Source of the DNA: CALNXN01 sp942490645
GTDB taxonomy: Bacteria; Pseudomonadota; Alphaproteobacteria; Rhodobacterales; Rhodobacteraceae
Assembly: GCA_942490645.1 (NCBI GenBank)
Contig: CALNXN010000011.1
Location: forward strand, 372,001 to 436,000
Direction of reading: 5' to 3'
DNA length: 64,000 bases
Translations under genes and position numbers: made by a program
Notes under the pieces: model-generated
The model's database searches: none
Told to the model about the DNA's origin: nothing
Seen by the model: only the letters and a program-made list of their open reading frames with translations
Shown: positions 36,461 to 45,507 of the stretch, in pieces
Layout of the letters: each line of letters begins with the position of its first letter
How positions within the stretch are numbered: the first letter of the stretch is position 1

Positions 36461-37698
36461 TTCGCCCCTTTCGGTTTCCAGGGCTGTGATTTGAACCAGC
36501 CCGCGACATATGCCGTGATCACCAGAACACCTATTCCAGCGAAGTTGACGGCGACGACCGTCCAGGTGTCACGCCCGATGTTGTCCATCACAAAGCCGCT
36601 GACGCGCGCAGTGAACATGCTGACGATAAAGACGGCCAGTGACTGCTGGCCGACCTTCAGAATGATCGCAAGCACATGTTGCCAACCCCGTGCAAGTGCG
36701 CCGGAACCAACGGCCAGCAAGCGCGCACCTTTGTCGCCAGCGGCAACCCAGCACAGATAGGCAAGTGCCAGAAAATGAAGGTAACGCAGGGGTCCGAAAT
36801 CAGATTTGTCGAAAAGCCCGCGATTGGCGATGCGCCAGTCTTTGGCCCATTCAAAACCAAATTCTCGCACACCGATATTGCTGAGCGGGATGTTGGCCAG
36901 AACGATGAGCGCCGCGATCCAAATCAAGGTGCGCGTCACAGGTGGTTTCGGCAGCCAACCACGCATAAACGCAAAGCCCGTGAAAAACACCAACTGCCAG
37001 CCAAACGGGTTGAAATACCACGTCCTGTCGGACCAAGGCTCTGCGGGCAGCGCGATGTGATGGTCGGCAAACCCGAGCCAGAGCCACAACGCTTCTTGGG
37101 CCCAGAGCCAGGTCAACAGCACAAAGCCCGCCACTAGCCCTAAGTGCACCCGCGAAAGGGCCATCACGATGGGCATCATCATTAGCACGACCATATACAT
37201 CGGCAGAATGTCGAAATAATTCGGCACATATGTCAGCGTCAGCAAGCCGACCAACTGCGGCCCCGGATCCGCAAAAAACTTCCACAGGTTCAACGTGCCG
37301 ATGTAGACCTTGTCATAGGCCTCCGTCATATCAATGGCGGCAAGGAAGGTGGCCACGGCAAAGAACAAGCCGATGTGCGCCCAATAGACCTGCCACACGC
37401 GGAACCCCACGCGTGCGGTGCCGATCTTCCAGCCCATGCGGTCAAACCCGCGCCCGAACGCGATGGCTGATGCCATGCCGGAGCAGAATACAAAGATTTC
37501 GGTGGCGTCCGAAAACCCCCAACGCGCAGGTATCCAAGACGTAAAGAAGTTGCCGGGCGTGTGGGCGAACAGGATAATGAACATCGCGATGCCGCGAAAA
37601 AAATCGAGCCGCAGATCTCGCACCTTTGCGGCCGCCGCTGAGGAAGCCGCAGCAGATGTCATCTGAGACGAAATTTGATCAGGGTCGGCAAGTGTCAT
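36457..37698 (-). CDS. opgC: OpgC-family glucan succinyltransferase / acyltransferase
   Basis: 413-residue polytopic membrane protein (about ten helices) of the OpgC family. It begins with the family-typical LRLDFFRGIAMFIILFAHTPGN; the active His is in AHTPGN. In Rhodobacter sphaeroides OpgC adds succinyl groups to periplasmic glucans. The order opgC-opgG-opgH gives an operon read leftward. A TPR-like gene lies 47 bases upstream and may be cotranscribed. Confidence 0.9.
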   Translation of the reverse strand: MTLADPDQISSQMTSAAASSAAAAKVRDLRLDFFRGIAMFIILFAHTPGNFFTSWIPARWGFSDATEIFVFCSGMASAIAFGRGFDRMGWKIGTARVGFRVWQVYWAHIGLFFAVATFLAAIDMTEAYDKVYIGTLNLWKFFADPGPQLVGLLTLTYVPNYFDILPMYMVVLMMMPIVMALSRVHLGLVAGFVLLTWLWAQEALWLWLGFADHHIALPAEPWSDRTWYFNPFGWQLVFFTGFAFMRGWLPKPPVTRTLIWIAALIVLANIPLSNIGVREFGFEWAKDWRIANRGLFDKSDFGPLRYLHFLALAYLCWVAAGDKGARLLAVGSGALARGWQHVLAIILKVGQQSLAVFIVSMFTARVSGFVMDNIGRDTWTVVAVNFAGIGVLVITAYVAGWFKSQPWKPKGAK

Positions 37699-37745
37699 GG
37701 CCGGTCTCTAATTTGTCTTGTGTCTAATGTCATGCGGTCAAATCT

Positions 37746-39095
37746 CTATTGCGCGGGGATGCGCCGGATGTCTTGCAGGCTTTCCAAGCGCGTTGCCGAA
37801 AAGCGGTCGTGGGCTCCGTCGCGCTGGGCGATGCGCTCTTGCAGAATGGTTTGCGTTTCTGCGATCCGGCCAGCGCGCAGACCCGCATCAATTGTCATGC
37901 GTTCGAAAACATCGCGCTGGGCGTGGCTGCCGCCAATGGTCTGCATCGCCGGACGGGCCTGGGCCAGGTAAGAAAAGGCCGCGCCATAACGCCCTTCGGC
38001 AAAAGCATTCAGCCCTGAAAGCGCTGCGACGCCCGGATCAGCGACGCGTTCATTCATTTCGCCGACTTGTGCTGCATCACGCGCAAACCGCGCAGTGAGA
38101 GCCGCCTGTGCTTCTGGGCGGTCCGCGCCCGTCAAAGCCAGCATGTAGTGCAGATCCGCAAACACCAGACATCCATCCGAGGTGCGCGCCTGCGCAAAAT
38201 CGGCCAGCTCATCCCAGCGCGGACCCACGTTCACACCGTCCAATTCCAACCGCATCAAAAGCGATGTGGCATTGGCAATATCGCGGTAGTCGTCGGTCTT
38301 GTCTGCGCGGATTTGAGCATCATAGAGACCCAAGGCCACGTCGGCTTCACCGCGGTCCAGATGCAGCAAAGCCTTGTGCCACCAAACGTGGTAGCGAAAG
38401 TTGTTACAATGATCCCATGCGCCGCAATTCTGCTCGATCAGGGCGATACCTTCGTCAGGGCGCGCGGTCATGTCATAAACGTGGGCAACCGCGTGAAGAC
38501 CCCATGCGTCGTCCGGGGCGTGTGCCAAACCCTCGCGCCCTGTGGCTTCGGCGCGGTCGTATTCGCCGGTTTCTTCCAACGTAAAGGCGTGGCATCCTAA
38601 CACATAGCCGCGACAGGGATGATCATCTGCATGAGCCATCAAGACGTTTTCGATAGAGGCACGCATGCCTATGTGGTCGCCCAGAATAAAGCGTATGCCG
38701 TGGCTGACCTTGGCCGAGAGCGTGTCGGAGGGGTTATCCGCCAAGATCGTTTCCATTGCGGCCACGGCACCACTGGGTGATCCTTGCAACCATCGCTCCA
38801 ATGCTGTGATCCACAAAGCCTCACGCGGTGCGATCTCTTGCGCAGTCGCCGCGGTTCTGGCCGCGATGTAGGCGTCCTGCGCTGTGGATATTAATTCTGC
38901 ACGGCCCATCATCAGCGAAAATATTCCGCGTGCTGCGTGGCCTAACGCAAATTGTGGGTTTGCCTTGAGGACGTCGCCCAAATGCGTGGGTGTGCTGACA
39001 CCATGCGCCAGAAAAGCGAGGATCATCTTGTTCCAGTGAGACAGGCTCTCTTGATCAGTCAGCGAAACAGGGCTGCGGCAAACATCGAACTTCAT
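37746..39095 (-). CDS. TTC38-like tetratricopeptide repeat protein
   Basis: 449-residue soluble helical repeat protein. It resembles the bacterial relatives of eukaryotic TTC38: HAARGIFSLMMGRAEL, the central GYVLGCHAFTLEETGEYDRAEATGREGLA, DDAWGLHAVAHVYDMTARPDEGIA, and FRYHVWWHKALLHLDRGEADVALGLYD, which is the family signature. ATG at 39095 has GAGGGG upstream. Role unknown; repeats imply protein-protein contacts. It might be part of the opg operon (47-base gap). Confidence 0.85.
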   Translation of the reverse strand: MKFDVCRSPVSLTDQESLSHWNKMILAFLAHGVSTPTHLGDVLKANPQFALGHAARGIFSLMMGRAELISTAQDAYIAARTAATAQEIAPREALWITALERWLQGSPSGAVAAMETILADNPSDTLSAKVSHGIRFILGDHIGMRASIENVLMAHADDHPCRGYVLGCHAFTLEETGEYDRAEATGREGLAHAPDDAWGLHAVAHVYDMTARPDEGIALIEQNCGAWDHCNNFRYHVWWHKALLHLDRGEADVALGLYDAQIRADKTDDYRDIANATSLLMRLELDGVNVGPRWDELADFAQARTSDGCLVFADLHYMLALTGADRPEAQAALTARFARDAAQVGEMNERVADPGVAALSGLNAFAEGRYGAAFSYLAQARPAMQTIGGSHAQRDVFERMTIDAGLRAGRIAETQTILQERIAQRDGAHDRFSATRLESLQDIRRIPAQ

Positions 39096-39268
39096 TCTCA
39101 AAATCCCCTCAGGACGAGCATTAACGCAATGATGTACAGCAATATCGACAGTCGCGAAGGGGAACCGAACCCGTCACACGCCAACGTGAAGCGGCGTGTT
39201 GAAAACCGGGAATTATTTCATCAATTTCGGGGGTTGTCGGCGAAAACCAGCGAACTCTGACAGCACGC

Positions 39269-40480
39269 TCAGTCGTTACTTGCTTTCATATCTGTTTGAA
39301 GCATCGCGATCACGTCGTCCGTGTCCTGACCAAACCGCGGGGGCGGGGTTGTGTAACGTACCGGGGTGCGAGACAGCTTCAGCGGATTTGCCAATAGCTG
39401 AACCGCGCCGCTCTCGACGCCTTCTGTTGGTACGCTGATGACCGTGCCGCGGGCTTTGGCCTGATCGGAACGCAGTGCCTCCGCCACCGTGTGAATCGGA
39501 CCCACGGGGACCTTGACCGATTGCAAGCGTTCGACCACGTCGGCTTTGCTGAGTGAGGCGAGGGCATTGGTGATCATTGCGCTGAGCGTATCGCGGTTTT
39601 CGATCCGCGCCAGATTGGTCGTATAAGTTGGATCGTCCGCCAGACCCCTCAAGCCGATTACATCGCAAAAGCGCGCAAATTGCGCATCGTTGCCAACGGC
39701 AATCAGAATGTGTCCGTCCGCGCAGGGGAACGCATCGTAGGGCACGATATTGGGGTGTGCATTGCCCCGACGCTCCGGCAATTTGCCCGACGTCAGATAG
39801 TTGGTGCCTTCGTTGATCAACCAGGCCATCTGCGCGTCCACAAGGCTCAGATCGATGTGCTGCCCTTCGCCGGTCGCATCGCGGTGCCGGAGGGCGGCAA
39901 GAATGCCGATCGTGGCGTACATTCCGCACATCACGTCTGCTATTCCCACGCCGACCTTCATTGGAGGGCCATCTGCGGCACCTGTCAGTGACATGATACC
40001 GCCATACCCTTGCGCCATCAGATCATACCCGGGTTGGTCCCGGTTTGGCCCAAACTGGCCAAAGCCGGAAATGGAGCAATAGACCAAGCTTGGATGCGCC
40101 TTGAGCAGCGTGTCGTGATCCAGCCCGTATTTGACCAACCCATCGGGTTTGTAGTTCTCAATCACCACATCCGCGCGTGCGGCAAGCTGGCGAATGATGT
40201 CTTGCCCTTCAGGCGTGGATATGTCGACCGCAATGGATTGCTTGTTGCGATTGGCGGCCATGAAATAGGCCGAGAGATCTGTGCGATTGCCGTTGATGTC
40301 TTTGGCGTAGTTTGGCCCCCAACCGCGCGTGTCATCGCCGCCGGTCTTGGGGTTTTCCACCTTGATGATCGTGGCGCCCAAATCGCCCAATAGCTGGGTT
40401 GCGGTCGGTCCGGCCAGAATGCGGCTTAGATCAAGGACGAAGATGTCGCCAAGGGCCGTTGGCGTGTCAGATGCGGCCAT
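39269..40480 (-). CDS. CaiB/BaiF (class III) CoA-transferase
   Basis: 403-residue family III CoA-transferase. VLDLSRILAGPTATQLLGDLGATIIKVENP is the family N-terminus and QPGYDLMAQGYGGIMSLTG carries the catalytic aspartate (D of GYD). It moves CoA between acyl groups such as formyl, oxalyl, succinyl or carnitinyl; the substrate cannot be read. AAAGGAG precedes the ATG at 40480, which lies inside the end of the upstream ThDP-enzyme gene (14-base overlap), so the two enzymes should work in one pathway. Confidence 0.9.
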   Translation of the reverse strand: MAASDTPTALGDIFVLDLSRILAGPTATQLLGDLGATIIKVENPKTGGDDTRGWGPNYAKDINGNRTDLSAYFMAANRNKQSIAVDISTPEGQDIIRQLAARADVVIENYKPDGLVKYGLDHDTLLKAHPSLVYCSISGFGQFGPNRDQPGYDLMAQGYGGIMSLTGAADGPPMKVGVGIADVMCGMYATIGILAALRHRDATGEGQHIDLSLVDAQMAWLINEGTNYLTSGKLPERRGNAHPNIVPYDAFPCADGHILIAVGNDAQFARFCDVIGLRGLADDPTYTTNLARIENRDTLSAMITNALASLSKADVVERLQSVKVPVGPIHTVAEALRSDQAKARGTVISVPTEGVESGAVQLLANPLKLSRTPVRYTTPPPRFGQDTDDVIAMLQTDMKASND

Positions 40481-42089
40481 CATAGGCTCCTTTGTCGATC
40501 TGTGCGGCAATGACGGTGAAGGTGTCGGCAACCATCGCATCTCGCAGGGCTGTTTCCAGTGCAGTGCGATCTGACACAGTATGACCCGCGCCGCCAAAGG
40601 CGCGGCCGATGGAGGCATAGTCATGGAGGCCGAAGTCCACGCCTGCGTTTTTCATTTGGCGACCGCGCTGCTTTAGCTCGATCAGCGCAAGTGATGCATC
40701 CACGAAGACCACGAAAATCGGCTTGATCCCAAGCTCTGCCGCGGTGGCCAACTCGCCTGCGATCATCAGAAAGCCCGCGTCCCCAGAAAACGACACCACG
40801 TGACGATCCGGGGAAGCCAGTTGCGCACCCATCGCCAAGGGCAAGGCGCACCCCATTGTACAAAGTGCCGAGGATTGCATCATGCCGCGCGGCTCGTAGC
40901 ATTTCCATTGCTGAGACAGCAAAATACGGTGTGCGCCACTGTCAGCGGTGGCCAGCGCATTGCGCGGCAGCACGGCGCGGCAGATGTCGATCACGGCGCC
41001 GGGCCCCCATTTGTCATCATGCGGAAAGGCGCGCGCCAATTCCGCCTGCGCGGCAGGTATTTCACCACCTGTCCATGTGTCCCTCGGGTTCAGGCCCGTC
41101 GTCAGCGCCACAAGTGTTTCCGCGCAATCGGCGACGAAGTTCAGGCTGGATTGGTGCATATAATGATGGTTTGGCTCTGCGGTGATGTCGATGATGTTCT
41201 GTTTGTCGCGCGACCAGACATCCCGCCATCCGGGCCGCATTTCAATGGGATCATATCCGACGCAGAGCACCAGATCGGCCTGTTGCACCAAAGGCACCAG
41301 TGTCTTGTCCGCTAAGGGTGACAGTCCGGCCCCGCCCAGCGATAGCGTGTGGTCCTCCGGCAACATGCCCTTGGCTTTGTAGGTTGTGACCACCGGGATG
41401 TTAAACGTGGTTGCAACGTCCTGCACAGCCTGCGCCGCGTCATCGTTCATTGCATCTACACCGACGATCATGATCGGACGTTGTGCCTGCGACAGCCATT
41501 CGCGCGCTGTGTTCAGATCACGACCGGCAGGTGCTGTTGCGGAGGCAGGCGTGCGTGGTGCGGAGGGGTGCGCCGGCACGGGCATATCGGCCACACCAAT
41601 CGGCACGTCGATGTGCACGGGGCCGGGGCGTCCTTCGGTCGCGATGCCAATGGCTTTGTCCGCGATGACGTGTGCTGCACCTGCAGTGAGCGAAAAGCTG
41701 GCTTTGGTGATGGGGCGGAACACGGCCTGCTGGTCGAGCACCTGATGGGTGTAGGTCTGCGCCTCATCGGCATCTACCGCACCCGCCAAGACGATCATCG
41801 GCACACGGTCCTGCATGGCATTTGCCACTGCGTTGACACCGTTCAACGCGCCCGGACCGACCGTTGCCACCAAAATCGCCGGTCCGCCCAAGCGGTGATG
41901 GGCACCTTCGGCCATGAAGGCAGCCGCATTTTCGTGTTTCGCCAGCACAAACCGGATGCCCGCAGCCTCCAGCGCATCAACGACCGTCAGCACTTCACCG
42001 CCCGGCATCCCAAACGCATAACGACACCCAGCCGCATAAAGGCGACGTGCGACGGCATCGGCGGCACGTATCGTGGATTGCGTCGTCAT
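40467..42089 (-). CDS. Acetolactate-synthase-like ThDP-dependent enzyme
   Basis: 540-residue enzyme with the three-domain POX layout. The catalytic glutamate is in AKHENAAAFMAEG, the N-terminal Pyr domain includes GMPGGEVLTVVDALEAAGI, and the C-terminal PP domain has GDAGFLMIAGELATAAELGI and VFVDASLALIELKQ. The ThDP motif normally ends in N-N or N-D; here it reads VDASL, a pattern seen in non-acetolactate members. Start at 42089 (MTTQSTIRA). Coupled to a CoA-transferase; candidate reactions are lyase or decarboxylase steps on a 2-oxo- or acyl-CoA substrate (compare oxalate frc/oxc, to which it is not closely similar by eye). Confidence 0.85.
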   Translation of the reverse strand: MTTQSTIRAADAVARRLYAAGCRYAFGMPGGEVLTVVDALEAAGIRFVLAKHENAAAFMAEGAHHRLGGPAILVATVGPGALNGVNAVANAMQDRVPMIVLAGAVDADEAQTYTHQVLDQQAVFRPITKASFSLTAGAAHVIADKAIGIATEGRPGPVHIDVPIGVADMPVPAHPSAPRTPASATAPAGRDLNTAREWLSQAQRPIMIVGVDAMNDDAAQAVQDVATTFNIPVVTTYKAKGMLPEDHTLSLGGAGLSPLADKTLVPLVQQADLVLCVGYDPIEMRPGWRDVWSRDKQNIIDITAEPNHHYMHQSSLNFVADCAETLVALTTGLNPRDTWTGGEIPAAQAELARAFPHDDKWGPGAVIDICRAVLPRNALATADSGAHRILLSQQWKCYEPRGMMQSSALCTMGCALPLAMGAQLASPDRHVVSFSGDAGFLMIAGELATAAELGIKPIFVVFVDASLALIELKQRGRQMKNAGVDFGLHDYASIGRAFGGAGHTVSDRTALETALRDAMVADTFTVIAAQIDKGAYDGRI

Positions 42090-42184
42090 ATGGGTGACCT
42101 TTTCATAAGATGCACCCACGTCTTAGCGACCCGCACACAGGTTGCAATTCATGTTTATGTCAGAGGTGTTTCAAAGCGTGGCGT

Positions 42185-42757
42185 TTAGCGCCGCCGGTCG
42201 CGCCTTGAAGACATTGGTTGAAAGGCAACGCCCACATGCGCCTCGCAATAGGGTTTGCCCTGCTGCACAGGCAAACCGCAGAACCAGAAATCCTCGGTCG
42301 CGGGATCACCGACGGGCCACTTGCAGGTGCGCTCGGTCAATTCCATCAGGTTCAGGCGCTTGGCCTTTTTCTCGATCTCGTTGACCTTAGCCAAGGCTTC
42401 GGGGCTGATTTCATTAGCTGACGGTTGCGGCGGCAGCGGCTGACCGGCCGGAATGATTTGCTTGCGTGCGGGCAATGAAGGCCGTGCGGGGGGCTCTGCT
42501 TCGACTTTGGCCGCCGGTTCTTGTGCGGCTTTGGGTGCGGCCTTGGGCTTGGCATCGACCTTTGCCGCAGGCTTCGCCTTGGCGTCTGTCTTGGCGGCCC
42601 CGCCTGTCGTTGTGCGGTTGGACAGGCCGAGCCTGTGCACCTTGCCGATGACCGCATTGCGCGTCACCCCGCCCAATTCCTTGGCGATCTGGCTGGCGGA
42701 TTGACCCTCCCCCCACATCTTCTTGAGCATTTCCACGCGGTCGTCGGTCCAGGACAT
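42185..42757 (-). CDS. gcrA: GcrA cell-cycle regulator
   Basis: 190-residue protein with the GcrA N-terminal DNA-binding domain (MSWTDDRVEMLKKMWGEGQ, then GVTRNAVIGKVHRLGLS), an Ala/Lys/Pro-rich linker of about 60 residues, and the C-terminal sigma-70-interacting segment (RTCKWPVGDPATEDFWFCGLPVQQGKPYCEAH). In alphaproteobacteria GcrA activates promoters with CcrM-methylated GANTC sites during S-phase. Supports the alphaproteobacterial origin of the window. Confidence 0.96.
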   Translation of the reverse strand: MSWTDDRVEMLKKMWGEGQSASQIAKELGGVTRNAVIGKVHRLGLSNRTTTGGAAKTDAKAKPAAKVDAKPKAAPKAAQEPAAKVEAEPPARPSLPARKQIIPAGQPLPPQPSANEISPEALAKVNEIEKKAKRLNLMELTERTCKWPVGDPATEDFWFCGLPVQQGKPYCEAHVGVAFQPMSSRRDRRR

Positions 42758-43278
42758 TCATCCATCCCTTAATTTAAAGAGCGGCCCCGCAAACCAAGGA
42801 CCGCCCGTCACAATTATCAGCGTTCTATTCTAATCACTGAGGGCGGAGTTACAAGCGCTGAACGGCAACCTGTCGCTTTGATCCGGCTGGCCCCGCATGG
42901 CTTTGATGCTGCAGCGGCTCAGAGACCACGACGCCGCCAGAGCAAGCCGCGCATTCTACAGAGGGTCTACACTTGGTTGGCGGGACGTCAATAGGAACCT
43001 CGCGCCGGGATTGGACGTGTTTCGACAACACCAAGGTCGCCATTGGCAAACGCCTGAAAAAATCACTTTCCCAAGCGGTTTCGCTGATGTAGGCACGCCA
43101 CATGATCACGCTTACGCATACTTGTGTCCGACGACGCCAGCGCATCTGCGCCTGAGCGCCCTGTCTTTGTGATCCTGCGCTTCAGAAGCGCACACTCTTT
43201 CAAACCAAAACTGTTGACCCGCCTGCGCCGTTCCTGCACGTTCCGTGCTTCGATGCTGGCCCACCAAAGGATGATCCG
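42758..43278. other. Gene-free intergenic stretch between gcrA and argD
   Basis: 521 bases with no convincing gene on either strand. The longest open frames (42849-43145 minus and 42897-43172 plus) have an Arg/His/Cys-rich composition typical of non-coding reads. It must contain the divergent promoters for gcrA and argD; a TTGACC at about 43213-43218 could be a -35 box for argD. I see no clear RNA gene, repeat or long hairpin. Confidence 0.6.
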
Positions 43279-44454
43279 ATGATCCCTGTTCTCTTGCCGA
43301 CCTATTCCCGCGCGCCGCTGACTTTCGTCAAAGGCGAAGGTGCTTGGCTAACTGAGGCGGACGGGCGACGTTTTCTGGACCTGGGTGCGGGCATAGCCGT
43401 CAACGCGCTTGGTCATGCGAACCCCGTTTTGGTCGATGCGTTGATGCAACAGGCGCAATCCCTGTGGCATACGTCGAACCTTTACAATATTCCCAAACAG
43501 GAAGAGCTGGCGGAAAAACTCACGCAGCTGACATTTGCGGACACCTGTTTCATGACCAATTCCGGCACGGAATCATGTGAACTGGCTGTCAAAATGGCGC
43601 GCAAGTACTGGTTTGATAAAGGTCAGCCAGATCGCGTTGAAATCATTACGTTCTCGGGCTCTTTTCACGGGCGGTCGTCGGCAGGCATCGCTGCTGCCGG
43701 GTCCGAGAAAATGACCAAAGGCTTTGGCCCGCTGCTGCCGGGGTTTGTGCATCTGCAATTTGGCGATCACGATGCGTTGCGCGCGGCGGTTACCGAAAAG
43801 ACGGCAGCCATTTTGATTGAACCGGTTCAGGGAGAGGGCGGTATACGCCCCGTTCCGGATCAATGCCTCAAGGGGTTGCGCGACCTTTGTGATGAACACG
43901 GGATTTTGCTGATACTGGACGAAGTGCAGTGTGGCGTTGGCCGGACCGGCAAGCTTTTTGCCCATGAATGGGCCGGTATCTCGCCAGATATCATGATGAT
44001 CGCCAAAGGCATTGGCGGCGGTTTTCCGATCGGTGCGGTTTTGGCGACGGAAAATGCGGCATCGGGCATGACGCTGGGTACGCACGGGTCGACCTATGGC
44101 GGCAACCCATTGGGCTGTGCGGTTGCCTGCGCGGTTCTGGATACCGTGGCCAGCGTCGAGTTTTTGTCGGAGGTCAACCGCAAGTCCGGGTTGATGCGCC
44201 AGAAACTGGAGGGGTTGGTCGATGCCCACCCAGAAGTATTCGAAAGCGTGCGCGGTTCGGGTCTGATGATCGGTATCAAGTGCAAGGCCACAAATAGCGA
44301 TGTGGTCGCCGCTGGCTATGATGCTGAAATCCTCGTGGTGCCTGCGGCGGACAATGTGATCCGCTTGCTGCCGCCACTGAACATCACGGACGAAGAGATC
44401 GCACAGGCCACGCACCGCCTCGATCAGGCCGCCAGCGCCGTTGCATCCAAGTAA
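43279..44454 (+). CDS. argD: Acetylornithine aminotransferase
   Basis: 391-residue class III PLP aminotransferase of arginine synthesis. Visible: GAGIAVNALGHANPVLVDAL, TNSGTESCELAVKMAR, FSGSFHGRSSAGIAAAGSEK, LILDEVQCGVGRTGKLFAHE, and the PLP lysine in MMIAKGIGGGFPIGAVLA. The next gene is argF, 75 bases downstream, an arginine operon typical for the clade. Confidence 0.96.
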   Translation: MIPVLLPTYSRAPLTFVKGEGAWLTEADGRRFLDLGAGIAVNALGHANPVLVDALMQQAQSLWHTSNLYNIPKQEELAEKLTQLTFADTCFMTNSGTESCELAVKMARKYWFDKGQPDRVEIITFSGSFHGRSSAGIAAAGSEKMTKGFGPLLPGFVHLQFGDHDALRAAVTEKTAAILIEPVQGEGGIRPVPDQCLKGLRDLCDEHGILLILDEVQCGVGRTGKLFAHEWAGISPDIMMIAKGIGGGFPIGAVLATENAASGMTLGTHGSTYGGNPLGCAVACAVLDTVASVEFLSEVNRKSGLMRQKLEGLVDAHPEVFESVRGSGLMIGIKCKATNSDVVAAGYDAEILVVPAADNVIRLLPPLNITDEEIAQATHRLDQAASAVASK

Positions 44455-44529
44455 CTTTCCGGGCCAAGCCAACTACCACAGCGGGCGGACGCTCTGGCGT
44501 CTGCCGTCTGCAAAACAAAGTGACACAGC

Positions 44530-45435
44530 ATGAAGCATTTTCTTGATATCGACACCACCGATCCTTCGGAGTTGCGGGGCATCATCGACGCCGCAGCAGA
44601 CATGAAAGCGGCCCGAATGAACCGCCCACGCGGCGCTCTGGATGATGATTTGCCGCTCAAGGATCACATGGTTGCGCTGATCTTTGAAAAACCTTCGACA
44701 CGGACGCGTGTTTCTTTTGATGTCGGTGTGCGTCAGATGGGCGGTCAGACGATGGTGCTGTCCGGCTCGGACATGCAGCTTGGTCACGGCGAAACGATTG
44801 CCGACACCGCCAGAGTGCTCAGCCGGTATGTGGATTTGATCATGATCCGTACCTTTGAAGAGGCGACGCTGCTTGAGATGGCCGAACATGCGACTGTCCC
44901 GGTGATCAATGGCCTGACCAATCGCTCGCATCCGTGCCAGATCATGGCAGATGTCATGACGTTCGAAGAGCATCGCGGCCCCATTACGGGCCGCAAGGTC
45001 GTTTGGTCTGGCGATGGGAACAATGTGTTTGCGTCTTTTGCCCATGCGGCCAAGCAGTTTGAGTTTGATCTGGTCTTTACCGGGCCGGAACCGCTAGATC
45101 CGGAACCTGCGTTGAACGGGCTCTATACGACTGTCCGCGACCCGAACGTGGCCGTGCAAGGCGCGGATTTGGTCGTCACCGACACGTGGGTCAGCATGCA
45201 CGATCCGCAATCCGCGCGCGAACGCAGGCACAACCAATTGCGCGGTTATCAAGTCAACGCAGATCTGATGGGCAAGGCCAAATCCGACAGTCTGTTCATG
45301 CATTGCCTACCTGCGCACCGCGACGATGAAGCCACTTCCGAAGTCATGGACGGTGCGCATTCGGTTATCTTTGATGAGGCTGAAAACCGGTTGCACGCCC
45401 AAAAGGCCATCATGCGCTGGTGCCTTGAAAAATAG
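44530..45435 (+). CDS. argF: Ornithine carbamoyltransferase
   Basis: 301-residue enzyme forming citrulline from ornithine and carbamoyl phosphate. Carbamoyl-phosphate motif FEKPSTRTRVSF, HPCQ (RSHPCQIMAD), and ornithine-binding FMHCLPAHRDDEAT are all present. Follows argD on the same strand. Confidence 0.97.
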   Translation: MKHFLDIDTTDPSELRGIIDAAADMKAARMNRPRGALDDDLPLKDHMVALIFEKPSTRTRVSFDVGVRQMGGQTMVLSGSDMQLGHGETIADTARVLSRYVDLIMIRTFEEATLLEMAEHATVPVINGLTNRSHPCQIMADVMTFEEHRGPITGRKVVWSGDGNNVFASFAHAAKQFEFDLVFTGPEPLDPEPALNGLYTTVRDPNVAVQGADLVVTDTWVSMHDPQSARERRHNQLRGYQVNADLMGKAKSDSLFMHCLPAHRDDEATSEVMDGAHSVIFDEAENRLHAQKAIMRWCLEK

Positions 45436-45507
45436 CGTTTCTTTGCCTTCGCGCGCGATTGATGTTACCGCAAACAAAGGGCGCTGAGCATCACGAGGGG
45501 CGGCAAA

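Noticed and set aside
35288..36760. 490-codon plus-strand frame across opgG/opgC
   Set aside because: Antisense shadow of conserved genes in GC-rich DNA.
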